This document shows positions 45,981 to 53,905 of a stretch of DNA of 64,000 bases, piece after piece. Each line of letters begins with the position of its first letter. The stretch's first letter is position 1. The translations under genes and the position numbers were made by a program. Under the pieces are notes generated by a model. It saw only the letters and a program-made list of their open reading frames with translations, did not search any database and was not told where the DNA came from. This stretch comes from Actinospineispora eucalypti (GTDB lineage: Bacteria > Actinomycetota > Actinomycetes > Mycobacteriales > Pseudonocardiaceae): NCBI GenBank assembly GCA_014208095.1, contig JACHMT010000002.1, positions 124,001 through 188,000 on the forward strand. The letters are read 5' to 3'.

Positions 45981-47279
45981 TTGCTCAGCTTATCCGCCAT
46001 TGCCGCAATCCTGATCTTCGCGGCGGCATACGTGCTGATCGCGGCGGAGAAGTGGGTGACCCGTACGGCCGCCGCGCTCGGCGGTGCGGCCCTGATGCTG
46101 GCCATCGGGGTGACCGACGCCCACGCCGCGTTCTACGCCGAGGAGACCGGCGTGGACTGGAACGTGGTTTTCCTGCTGCTCGGCATGATGGTCATCGTCA
46201 GCGTGATGCGGGAGACCGGGGTATTCGAGTACCTGGCGATCTGGGCCGCCAAGCGCGCCCGCGGCCGGCCGTTCCCGCTGATGGTGCTGCTGGTGTTGAT
46301 CACCGCCGGCACCTCGGCGCTGCTGGACAACGTGACCACCGTGCTGCTGGTCGCCCCGGTGACCATCCTGATCTGCCAGCGGATCGGCCTCTCCGCCGTG
46401 CCGTACCTGATCGCCGAGGTGGCCGCGTCCAACATCGGCGGCACCGCCACGCTGGTCGGCGACCCGCCCAACATCATCATTGCCAGCCGGGCCGGGCTCT
46501 CCTTCAACGACTTCCTGGTCCACCTGGCCCCGGTCGTGCTGGTGATGCTGATCGTGTTCATCGGCCTCTGCCGGTGGCTGTTCGCCGACGCCTTCCACGC
46601 CGACCCCGAGAAGGTGGCCGAGCTGATGTCGCTGAACGAACGGGAGGCCATCCGCGACCGCCGGCTGCTGGTCCAGTCGCTGGCCGTGCTGGGCGTGGTG
46701 CTGGTGGCGTTCGTGCTGCACCCGGTGCTGCACTACGCCCCGTCGGTGGTCGCGCTGCTCGGCGCCGGGTTGCTGGTCGCGGTCACCCGGGTGCGCACCG
46801 AGCAGGCGCTGCAGGACGTGGAGTGGTCCACGCTGGCGTTCTTCATGGGCCTGTTCGTGATGGTCGGCGGGCTGGTGAACACCGGCGTGCTGGCCGGGCT
46901 GAGCAAGCTGATGGGCGGGTTCGCCGGGGACAACCCGCTGGGGTTCACCGGCCTGCTGCTGTGGGGGTCCGGGCTGCTCTCCGGGGTGGTGGACAACATC
47001 CCCTACGTGGCGAGCATGGCGCCGGTGGTGGCGTCGCTGGTCGGCCCGGACGGCCAGCCACAGGTGCTCTGGTGGGCGCTGGCCCTCGGCGCGGACCTCG
47101 GCGGCAACGCCACACTGATCGGTGCCAGCGCGAACGTCGTGGTCGCCGGGATCGCCGCACGCAACGGCGTGCCCATCGGTTTCTGGCGGTTCGCCCGGTA
47201 CGGCCTGGTCATCACCGCGGTCACGCTGGCCATCGCCACCGTGTACGTGTGGCTGCGTTACTTCGTGCTCGCCGGCTGA
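45981..47279 (+). CDS. ArsB/CitM-type ion or dicarboxylate permease
   Basis: 432 residues from TTG 45981 (GGAAGG 8 nt upstream). About eleven membrane helices in two related halves, with the paired motifs SALLDNVTTVLLVAPVTI and SGVVDNIPYVASMAPVVA, and NIGGTATLVGDPPNII / LGGNATLIGASANVV: the hallmark of the IT superfamily (ArsB, NhaD, P protein). A cytoplasmic loop lies at about residues 205-235. Substrate (arsenite, Na+/H+ or dicarboxylate) is not decided; no arsR or arsC is nearby. Confidence 0.87.
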   Translation: MLSLSAIAAILIFAAAYVLIAAEKWVTRTAAALGGAALMLAIGVTDAHAAFYAEETGVDWNVVFLLLGMMVIVSVMRETGVFEYLAIWAAKRARGRPFPLMVLLVLITAGTSALLDNVTTVLLVAPVTILICQRIGLSAVPYLIAEVAASNIGGTATLVGDPPNIIIASRAGLSFNDFLVHLAPVVLVMLIVFIGLCRWLFADAFHADPEKVAELMSLNEREAIRDRRLLVQSLAVLGVVLVAFVLHPVLHYAPSVVALLGAGLLVAVTRVRTEQALQDVEWSTLAFFMGLFVMVGGLVNTGVLAGLSKLMGGFAGDNPLGFTGLLLWGSGLLSGVVDNIPYVASMAPVVASLVGPDGQPQVLWWALALGADLGGNATLIGASANVVVAGIAARNGVPIGFWRFARYGLVITAVTLAIATVYVWLRYFVLAG

Positions 47280-47392
47280 GGGGCCTCCGGCACACCGCCG
47301 CCGGCGTCGACGGGGCACTATCCTCAGACGCACCAAGCGCGCGACGAAGCCGGCGTAGCCTCGCGGACACCCCGGCGGGAGGGCCGGAGAGC

Positions 47393-48709
47393 ATGCTCGG
47401 GCTGTTGGTGGTGGCCTTCGGGATCGCCTGGTGGCTGGGCCTGTACCTGCTGGCCCGCGACCCGGGCAAGGGCGTGCTGCGCCGTGCCGGGCTCGGGTTG
47501 ATCGCCTATGCGTCGGCCCTGTTCGTCGACCAGTTCGGCCCGGCGGACCTTGCCCTGGTGCTCACCTGCCTGCCCGCGCTGGCCTGGAGCGGGGTGTTCG
47601 TCCGGCTGGTCGAGGAGGTCGGGCTGGACCGCTGGTGGCGGTTCGGGGTGGTGCCGCTGTTCGCGCTCACCGCCGTCGCGGCGCTGGCCGGGGTTGGCCC
47701 GGCCGGGATGGTGCTGGCCGGGATGGGTGCGTTGTGCCTGACCGGCGGGCTGGTGCTGCTGCTGTGGCGGTGGCCGGTGGTGCGGCGGGCGCGCCGGGCC
47801 TGGCTGGGCGTGCTGCTCATCGGTGCGGTCATGGTGGCGCTGACCGCGTGGCTGCTGCTGCTCGCCCTCGGGGTGCTGCCGCGCGGGCTGTTGCTGGCCG
47901 CGGTCGTGCCCGACCTGATGGCGCTGGGGTGGGCGATCGCGGCGTTCGACGCCGTGGACGAGGGCGAGGTGCTGGGGCCGGACATGCGTCGGTCGGCGTT
48001 GGTTTCCGGTGCGGTGGCGGTGCTGTTCGGCGGGCAGGTGGGGGTCGCGATCGCACTGGGCGGGCCGGCCCCGGCGCTGGTGGGGCTGCTGTTCGGCACG
48101 GTGGCCACGGCGATCCTGGTGCAGGTGTTCGCCACGCCCATCCAGTCGGCGGTGGACCGGGTCGCCTTCCGGTCGGCCCGGCTGCGGCGCGCCCGGGGCG
48201 AGCTGCGGGAGATCGCCGACGCGCTACCGAGGAAGGACTCGGTCACCGGGCTGGCCAACCTGGACGAGGCCGAGTTCGCGCGCATCACCCGGCGGGCGCT
48301 GAGCCACTACGGCGATCTGGGGAAGCTGGTGTCCAACCCGCTGGTCGACCTGCCGGTGGTCGAGGAACGGCTGGCCCGGCGCGGCGTGCCGGACGCCCCG
48401 CTGGAACGCGCCACCGAGCTCAAGGCCGTGCTGCTGGACAGCATCGCCCGGCTCAAACCGCGCACCGGCGAGGACTTCGGCACCAGCGAGGAGTGGCGGC
48501 ACTACAACGCGCTGTACTTCTACTACGTGCGTGGCATCCGTCCCTACAGCGTCCGCACCAAACGCACCGACCTCGACCCGACCGGCCGGCGCGCGCTGTC
48601 CTGGTTCGTCGACCAGGTGCCGGAACGGACCCTGCACAACTGGCAGAGCGCGGCGGCGCGGATCGTCGCCGCCGACCTGCGCGCGGGCATCGACGAGACG
48701 GTCCCCTGA
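47393..48709 (+). CDS. Membrane protein with conserved cytoplasmic C-terminal domain
   Basis: 438 residues from ATG 47393 (GGGAGGGCCGGAGA upstream). About eight hydrophobic helices fill residues 1-250. A soluble domain follows from about 265 (LPRKDSVTGLANLDEAEFAR, LSHYGDLGKLVSNPLVDLPV, TSEEWRHYNALYFYYVRGIR, VPERTLHNWQSAAARIVAAD). The C-terminal part is Trp/Tyr-rich and looks conserved in actinobacteria, but I do not recognise a named family. Confidence 0.78.
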   Translation: MLGLLVVAFGIAWWLGLYLLARDPGKGVLRRAGLGLIAYASALFVDQFGPADLALVLTCLPALAWSGVFVRLVEEVGLDRWWRFGVVPLFALTAVAALAGVGPAGMVLAGMGALCLTGGLVLLLWRWPVVRRARRAWLGVLLIGAVMVALTAWLLLLALGVLPRGLLLAAVVPDLMALGWAIAAFDAVDEGEVLGPDMRRSALVSGAVAVLFGGQVGVAIALGGPAPALVGLLFGTVATAILVQVFATPIQSAVDRVAFRSARLRRARGELREIADALPRKDSVTGLANLDEAEFARITRRALSHYGDLGKLVSNPLVDLPVVEERLARRGVPDAPLERATELKAVLLDSIARLKPRTGEDFGTSEEWRHYNALYFYYVRGIRPYSVRTKRTDLDPTGRRALSWFVDQVPERTLHNWQSAAARIVAADLRAGIDETVP

Positions 48710-48715
48710 CCGCAT

Positions 48716-48756
48716 CTGGCAGTGCTTGGCAGCGAACCGGCTGGCACTGGCAGTGC
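48716..48756. promoter_or_regulatory. Direct repeats upstream of small membrane gene
   Basis: CTGGCAGTGC occurs at 48716-48725 and again at 48747-48756, 31 bp apart (three helical turns), with related TTGGCAG and TGGCAC between. Possible cooperative operator for the gene at 48809. Confidence 0.35.
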
Positions 48757-48808
48757 GTCCCGGCCCACCGTCGCGGTGTTCACCCACCACGTCGACGGGA
48801 GATCCGCC

Positions 48809-49243
48809 ATGACCACTACGGACTTGACCACCCCGGCACCGACCGCCGTCCAGCCCACCCGCCCGCTGCGCGGGCTGCTGCTGTTCAACGGCATCGGCAA
48901 CGCGGTGGGCGGCGTACCGCTGCTGCCCCTGGCCGGTCCGCTCGCCGCACCCACTGGCCTGCCCCCGGCCGTGATCACCTCGGCCGGCCTGTTCTACCTG
49001 GTGTACGGCGGGGCGATGTGGTTCGCCGCCACCCGCCCCCGACCCCGGGCGGCCCTGATCGCCGCGCTGATCGCGGTCAACCCGCTCTGGGCGCTGACCT
49101 GCATGCTCATCCTGGCGACGGAACCGACTACCACCCCGGCCACGGTCTTCCTGGTGGCCGAGGCGATGCTCGTCACCGGGCTGGCCGTTGCGCAGTGGCT
49201 GGCCTACCGGCGGAGCCCGCGGCCGGGTCAGTCGGTGGTGTAG
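48809..49243 (+). CDS. Four-helix membrane protein
   Basis: 144 residues from ATG 48809, with CGGGAGAT upstream. Thr/Pro-rich N-terminus, then four helices (GLLLFNGIGNAVGGVPLLPL; VITSAGLFYLVYGGAMWFAA; ALIAALIAVNPLWALTCMLI; VFLVAEAMLVTGLAVAQWLA). No named family. The 3' end overlaps the convergent DUF4236 gene by 16 bp. Confidence 0.78.
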   Translation: MTTTDLTTPAPTAVQPTRPLRGLLLFNGIGNAVGGVPLLPLAGPLAAPTGLPPAVITSAGLFYLVYGGAMWFAATRPRPRAALIAALIAVNPLWALTCMLILATEPTTTPATVFLVAEAMLVTGLAVAQWLAYRRSPRPGQSVV

Positions 49244-49410
49244 GAGTAGTTGCCCGGCAGGTCCACGGTCTTCTTCTTGGTGCGGCTGTTCCAGCTGATA
49301 CCGAACAGCTTGACCGTCCAGGACACCGTCTTCCCGCGCCCGGAGCGGGAGACGTTCCGCCAGATCGGCAGCGGACCGAGGCGCATGCGGTTGCGATAGT
49401 TGAGTCCCAT
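49228..49410 (-). CDS. DUF4236-family small protein
   Basis: 60 residues from ATG 49410. It starts MGLNYRNRMRLGPLPIWRNV, the R-x-R-x-R-LGP pattern of DUF4236, followed by GRGKTVSWTVKL and a short Tyr-rich end. Basic, probably beta-rich; function unknown. The family also occurs as the N-terminal part of larger toxin-like or phage-linked proteins. Confidence 0.75.
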   Translation of the reverse strand: MGLNYRNRMRLGPLPIWRNVSRSGRGKTVSWTVKLFGISWNSRTKKKTVDLPGNYSYTTD

Positions 49411-49459
49411 GCGATTCGGGTTACCCGGATCGCGCCGCCGCAATGCACGCGGCGGGTGA

Positions 49460-49743
49460 TCAACTTGGTTGTGGGCTCAGCGCGACAATGGGGATGGGCC
49501 GGCTGGTGGCCTTCTGGTAGGCGCGGTAGCGGTTGTGGTTCTTCGCGTTCACCGTGTCCCACAGCCGGTCGTAGTCGGCGTCCCCGGGCCGGACCGCCCG
49601 GGCGGTCACCGGCCGGTCGTTCACACCGACCTGGATCCGGACGGCGGGGTTGGCCAGCAGGTTGTGGTACCAGCCCGGCGCCCGCGAAGCGCCGCCGTTG
49701 GAGGCGACGAGACCGCGGCGGGAGAACCATGGACGCTTCGGAC
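49460..49743 (-). pseudogene. Truncated deazaflavin (F420)-dependent nitroreductase-type gene
   Basis: The frame reads as the C-terminal half of a Ddn-type F420 reductase: VASNGGASRAPGWYHNLLAN, PAVRIQVGVNDRPVTARAVR, then WDTVNAKNHNRYRAYQKATS and RPIPIVALSP. The N-terminal half and any start codon are missing: upstream of about 49743 the sequence changes directly into the 3' end of the LLM gene. Intact members are near 150 residues. It marks a deletion or insertion junction. Confidence 0.75.
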
Positions 49744-49754
49744 TATGTTGCGGC

Positions 49755-50684
49755 CTAGATCTCCGGGGCCAGGCTCGCCAGGAAGGACGTCGTCCGAGCC
49801 AGCGAGGCCGCCGCGTTGCTGCCGACCGGGAAGGGAACGGCCCACAGCTCGGTCGCGCCGGCGTCCCGCAGCGAGACCAGGTGTCGCTGGACGGTTTCCT
49901 CGTTCCCGATGACCGCGAGGTCCGCGACCGAGTCGACTCCGTCGCGTTCGAACTGCTGTCGGTAGTTGTCCAGGCTGCCGTACAGGGCGAAGGTGTCGGT
50001 GACGGTCGACCGGGCCGCATCCGGATCGGCTACGGCAACCGGCAGACCCACGATCACCCTCGGCGCCGGGCGCCCGGCGTCGGAGGCGGCCTTGGTCAGT
50101 CCCGGCACGATGTGCTCGCTCAACCCGCGCGGACCCGCCAGCCAGGTGACCGCGCCGTCGGACAGTTCGCCCGCGGCGCGCACCATCTTCGGGCCGAGGG
50201 CGCCGACCACGACGGAGACCGGCGAGGTCTCGGGGATGTTGAAGCCGGCTTCGATCCGGAAGAAGCGGCCGGAGTGGCTGACCTCGCCCTTGGTGAGCAG
50301 GGCGCCGAGGACCTCGAGGTATTCGCGCATGTGCTCGGCCGGGCTGACGTAATCCAACCCGAGCATGGCCGCGACCGGCTTGTGCGAGACGCCCACCCCC
50401 AACGTGAGCCGACCACCGACCAACGACTGCACGGTCGCCGCCTCATGGGCCAACGTGTACGGGTGTCGCGGATAGGTCGGCACGACCCCGATGCCCAGCT
50501 CGATGCGCGAGGTCGCCAGGCCCGCCGCGGTGATGGTCGGGATCGAGTCGGTGCCGTGCATGAAGTGGGTGGCCCAGGCCGTGGCGAAACCCGCGTCCTC
50601 GGCGGCCTTCGCCTGCGCCGCCACCTTCCGCGGCGGGACCGGCGCCGAAAGAACGTCGCCGCCGATGTTGAGGGAGATCCGCAT
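49755..50684 (-). CDS. LLM-class F420-dependent oxidoreductase
   Basis: 309 residues, ATG with AGGAAGGAAAG upstream. TIM-barrel enzyme: FATAWATHFMHGTDSIPTIT, SRIELGIGVVPTYPRHPYTL, GGRLTLGVGVSHKPVAAMLG, then VVVGALGPKMVRAAGELSDG and ETVQRHLVSLRDAGATELWA. Clear F420-type pattern. Probably acts with the alpha/beta hydrolase encoded 135 bp upstream on the same strand. Confidence 0.9.
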   Translation of the reverse strand: MRISLNIGGDVLSAPVPPRKVAAQAKAAEDAGFATAWATHFMHGTDSIPTITAAGLATSRIELGIGVVPTYPRHPYTLAHEAATVQSLVGGRLTLGVGVSHKPVAAMLGLDYVSPAEHMREYLEVLGALLTKGEVSHSGRFFRIEAGFNIPETSPVSVVVGALGPKMVRAAGELSDGAVTWLAGPRGLSEHIVPGLTKAASDAGRPAPRVIVGLPVAVADPDAARSTVTDTFALYGSLDNYRQQFERDGVDSVADLAVIGNEETVQRHLVSLRDAGATELWAVPFPVGSNAAASLARTTSFLASLAPEI

Positions 50685-50819
50685 GGCTTTCCTTCCTGGA
50701 CGTGAGGCTAATGCGCGCGTTCGAGAACTTCAGACAGCGCAGCCTGTGAGGGTCGTGCCGGTGAGGAATCGGCCGTCGTCGGCGGGTGCGGCCTGGAGTA
50801 GACCGGCTCGCGAAAAGGG

Positions 50820-51743
50820 CTATTTCACTCCGAGCTTGTCGTGCAGCCAGCGCCCCATGATCTGGATTTCGGCATCCACTTCGGGAACCTTGCCCGCGGC
50901 GATGACGAACGAGTGCTGAGCACCCTCGAGCGGGCAAGACTGGAATTCGATGCCCTCCTTGTCCAGCCGCCCGGCGAACCAGATGCACTCGCCGTTGAGG
51001 ACCTCGTGGGTACCCCAGTGCAGGCTGGTGGGCGGCAGACCGGTGAGGTCGGCTCGCATCAGGTTGATCTGCGGGTCGGAGGGAGAGACCCCGGTCCCCC
51101 CGATCCAGGACTCGCGGAAGAACTCGGCGATGCCCGGGTTCAGGATGTGGTCGGTGACGCCACCCTTGTCGGCGTAGTCAGGGTGGCTCATCGTCTGGTC
51201 GATCCACGGGGAGATCGACACGACCGCGCCCGGGAGCGGGCGGCCCTTGTCGCGCAGGGTCAGCGGCAGGTTGATGGCGAGGTTCCCGCCGATCGAGTGG
51301 CCGACGCTGCCGATCTTCTCGGGCGCGTAGCCCTGGGCGAGCAGCCATTCGAAGGCGGTGACCGCATCGTTGATCTGTGCGGGGTGCTTGTTCTCCGGAG
51401 CGAGCCGGAAGTTGACGACCAGCGCCCGAACCCCCGCGGCCTTCGCGACGTGGCCCGCGGCCTTGCGGTCGGTGTACATCGAGGTGACGACGCTGCCGCC
51501 GAAGTGGAACCAGACGATCGCGTGCTCGCTGCTGGCGCCCTCCGGGATCGCCCATAGCGCCGGAATGCCGTTGACGTCGACCTCGGCATAGGTCACACCC
51601 TCGGGCTCGGCGCCGGCGCGATGCAGGCCCTCGGCGATCTCGCGCATCATGTCCAGGCCCTGCCCGGCCTGGGCGACCTGTGCGAAACGGCCGGTGACGC
51701 CGTCGAGGAACTCCTCGAACTGCTTGGTCTCGGGGCTGCTCAC
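50820..51743 (-). CDS. HSL-type alpha/beta hydrolase
   Basis: 307 residues. Nucleophile elbow GHSIGGN, and the catalytic His in GAQHSFVIAAG. The oxyanion motif, HGGG in most members, is HFGG (WFHFGGSVVTSMY). The acid position, usually Asp in G-x-x-D-x-L, reads G-T-H-E-V-L, so Glu may serve. An esterase acting on short-chain or drug-like esters; substrate unknown. It is divergent from the HxlR gene with an operator-like palindrome between. Confidence 0.88.
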   Translation of the reverse strand: MSSPETKQFEEFLDGVTGRFAQVAQAGQGLDMMREIAEGLHRAGAEPEGVTYAEVDVNGIPALWAIPEGASSEHAIVWFHFGGSVVTSMYTDRKAAGHVAKAAGVRALVVNFRLAPENKHPAQINDAVTAFEWLLAQGYAPEKIGSVGHSIGGNLAINLPLTLRDKGRPLPGAVVSISPWIDQTMSHPDYADKGGVTDHILNPGIAEFFRESWIGGTGVSPSDPQINLMRADLTGLPPTSLHWGTHEVLNGECIWFAGRLDKEGIEFQSCPLEGAQHSFVIAAGKVPEVDAEIQIMGRWLHDKLGVK

Positions 51744-51822
51744 GTCGTGTCCTCCTCGTTGGGGGCAGTGGTCCGGACTGTCCAGCGGCGCCCGGCTGAC
51801 CAGCAGTGATGGACGCTAGCAG

Positions 51823-51847
51823 GCTGACATTAAAATGTCCAGTCAGC
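51823..51847. promoter_or_regulatory. Nested palindromic operator between hydrolase and hxlR genes
   Basis: Outer repeat GCTGAC (51823-51828) with GTCAGC (51842-51847) and inner GACATT-AA-AATGTC (51826-51839). It is centred in the divergent gap, where HxlR proteins usually bind. Confidence 0.6.
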
Positions 51848-51864
51848 ATTCGCGGAACGCGTTG

Positions 51865-51870
51865 TACTCT
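51865..51870 (+). promoter_or_regulatory. -10 box of hxlR-type gene (leaderless-type)
   Basis: TACTCT ends 7 nt before GTG 51878, as at pafA; it favours that codon over ATG 51872. Confidence 0.45.
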
Positions 51871-51877
51871 GATGCAC

Positions 51878-52408
51878 GTGAATGATCGGCTCGACTACGA
51901 CACAACCAGCTGCTCGATTTCACGAACTCTCGAGCTTGTCGGCGAGAAGTGGACGATCCTGATCCTCAGAGAGATCTGGTTCGGTGCGGAACGGTTCAGC
52001 GAGTTCGAGCAGACGTTGGGGTGCGCGAGCAACCTGTTGGGAGAGCGTCTGCGCATGCTCGTCGCCCAGGGCATCCTGACGACCGAGCCCTACCGCGAGC
52101 CGGGCGCCCGCACCCGTCATCGCTATCGACTGACCGGCAAGGGCAACTCGCTGCTGCCGATCCTGGTCGCCTTGACCAAATGGGGCGACGAGAACCTCGC
52201 CGACGAGTTCGGTCCACCCACAGTCCTCCTGCACCGTGGCTGTGGCGCTCCGATCGGTCTGACGGTGCGCTGCGAAGACGATCACGAGATCGTCGGAGCT
52301 GACGAAGTCGATTTACAACCCGGGCCCGGGGCTCGGCTACGCGACGGAACGCTGGCCTCCGAAGACCGATCGTCAGCGGCTCGGCTCCGCTCGCAGGCAA
52401 CGTCTTAG
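51878..52408 (+). CDS. HxlR-family winged-helix regulator
   Basis: 176 residues from GTG 51878 (ATG 51872 and ATG 51806 also in frame). HxlR pattern: SCSISRTLELVGEKWTILIL, REIWFGAERFSEFEQTLGCA, SNLLGERLRMLVAQGIL, then RHRYRLTGKGNSLLPILVAL. The cysteine in TSCSIS is the usual redox or ligand-sensing residue. A longer C-terminal extension (about 120-176) with a His-x3-Cys (LHRGCGAPIG) could bind metal. Likely regulator of the divergent hydrolase/LLM pair. Confidence 0.87.
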   Translation: MNDRLDYDTTSCSISRTLELVGEKWTILILREIWFGAERFSEFEQTLGCASNLLGERLRMLVAQGILTTEPYREPGARTRHRYRLTGKGNSLLPILVALTKWGDENLADEFGPPTVLLHRGCGAPIGLTVRCEDDHEIVGADEVDLQPGPGARLRDGTLASEDRSSAARLRSQATS

Positions 52409-52598
52409 CGAGTGCCGCGCCCACCGCGTCCCCGGACCGCACAAACGCACGGCACGCTGGCCGGTGATGCGTTGGTGTTCGACGAGTAAATGCCGAGTTT
52501 TCCACGCAGGTGATCTTGGGCTTGCCAAGCCGTAGGGGTCTGACCTGCGGCCTTGGTGCCCCCGGGGCGATTCGTACAGCATCCACACGACGCAACCG

Positions 52599-52619
52599 AC
52601 CCGCTGAAATGCGGGTTTC
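52599..52619 (+). terminator. Possible terminator after hxlR-type gene
   Basis: ACCCGC-TGAAAT-GCGGGT followed by TT; 6-bp stem, short loop. Confidence 0.4.
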
Positions 52620-52670
52620 CGCAACGCTGACGATCGAGCGGCGTCGTCGGTCGGTGGCTGGCGGTGGCCG

Positions 52671-53390
52671 ATGAGTGCCAACGCCGGTCGGGCAACCCGT
52701 GATCGTGGGTTGTGGGTGCAGTGCGCGTGCACGTTGCTCGTCGCGGCCGGGGCTGCGTATGCGTCCTATCGGCACGGTCAGGCGTTCGCGTTGCGGTTCG
52801 GCGCGGACGTGACCACGGCGGCTATCTGGCCGCTCATCGTGGACGGGCTGTTGACCACGGCGACGGTCGAATTGTGGAAGCCGGGCCGGGCTGGGAAGTG
52901 GCGGGCGTGGTTGGCGTTCTTGTTCGGGGTGGCACTGTCGTTGTGCGCGAACATCGCCTCGGCCCCCGAGCTGAGCGTGTTCGCCATCGCGGTCGCTGCG
53001 TGTCCGCCGCTGGCACTGTTGCTCGCGGTGGAGCTCCTGAACCGCGCACTCAAGCGCCACCGCACCGAGACCATGGCCACTGAGACCGGCGCTGGCCCTT
53101 CCGAGACGGCCGAACGGGCGGGCGAGGCAAGAGACGGCACCGCCGAGACTGGAAACGAGACCGGGCGAGTGCTGCCTCTCGCGGCGGTCTCGCCTGGTCT
53201 CGGTCGCGGGGCAACGACCGCCGAGCGGCGGATGTGGGACTACTACCAGGCTCAACGCGAGCAGGGCCGCACGCCGACCGGCGCCGAACTCGATCGACTT
53301 GCCCAGACCAACAATTACGGCCGCCGAGTCCTTCGCCGCTGGCGGTCCGAAGGACGCCTAGCGACGGCAACCCATGATGGCAGGGAATAG
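52671..53390 (+). CDS. DUF2637-domain protein of integrative-element type
   Basis: 239 residues. Three to four membrane helices in the N-terminal DUF2637 domain (LWVQCACTLLVAAGAAYASY; AAIWPLIVDGLLTTATVEL; WLAFLFGVALSLCANIASAP; PPLALLLAVELLNRAL), then a Glu/Thr/Gly-rich linker with the ETGNETG repeat and a C-terminal helix-turn-helix-like part (RTPTGAELDRLAQTNNYGRR). Such proteins are typical of actinomycete integrative conjugative elements (SpdB2-like spread genes). No integrase, RepSA or TraB is seen, so this is a remnant or an edge of an element. Confidence 0.85.
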   Translation: MSANAGRATRDRGLWVQCACTLLVAAGAAYASYRHGQAFALRFGADVTTAAIWPLIVDGLLTTATVELWKPGRAGKWRAWLAFLFGVALSLCANIASAPELSVFAIAVAACPPLALLLAVELLNRALKRHRTETMATETGAGPSETAERAGEARDGTAETGNETGRVLPLAAVSPGLGRGATTAERRMWDYYQAQREQGRTPTGAELDRLAQTNNYGRRVLRRWRSEGRLATATHDGRE

Positions 53391-53901
53391 GTGGGGTGAC
53401 CTGATCTCGGTACACCACGAAGTGTCAGGCGCGCTCCGTACCTTCCGTTCCATGCCTCGACCGACACGACGACGCCGGCCCGTGCGGAAGCCAGCGCCCG
53501 GAGAATCCGGTACCTGTACCTGATTCAGTCCGATAATGGCGTATTCAAGGCTGGCTGCACTGCGTCCGGTCTCGTTTCCAGTCTCGGCGGTCTCGTTTCC
53601 GGTCTCGCCTACCCTGTGGGGCTGTCCCGGAACTGTCAACTTTGGTCTCGTTGGCCCTTGTCCTGACACGGTCAGGCCAATTGCCGCACCTCAGAACAAT
53701 ACGTCTTTGCGGTTACGCATGATTTCTCCCAATAGTCAGAGAGTGTCGATATAATATCCGAGGGCGCCTGCATGCCAGAGTTTCTAGTGCGGCTAACATT
53801 CGGTCGTGCCTCGTCGTTTGTCTTGTCCGAGAATCTCGCTACCGTGACTAGCGCGGATTGAAGCGCACCAACGACAATTGCTGAGCGAGGAGGAGTAGCG
53901 G
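53391..53901. other. Intergenic region with inverted ETGNETG-coding repeats
   Basis: About 510 bp, clearly less GC-rich than the flanking core. At 53566-53612 the minus strand carries two copies of GAGACYGGAAACGAGACCG, the unit that also encodes ETGNETG inside the DUF2637 gene near 53147 on the plus strand. No confident gene apart from the doubtful small frame at 53672. Confidence 0.5.
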
Positions 53902-53905
53902 TCAC
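53672..53905 (-). CDS. Doubtful small ORF coupled to the SNF2 helicase
   Basis: 77 residues. The GTG overlaps the helicase stop (GTGA), the arrangement of coupled genes in this window, and the minus-strand direction fits. The sequence (start MTATPPRSAIVVGALQSALV, later DKTNDEARPNVSRTRNSG) matches nothing I know. It may be a chance frame. Confidence 0.25.
   Translation of the reverse strand: MTATPPRSAIVVGALQSALVTVARFSDKTNDEARPNVSRTRNSGMQAPSDIISTLSDYWEKSCVTAKTYCSEVRQLA

Noticed and set aside
51849..51866. GCGGAACGCG upstream of the hxlR gene as a fifth family 1 repeat
   Set aside because: Only one short stem matches; the CAGTT loop and the second hairpin are absent.
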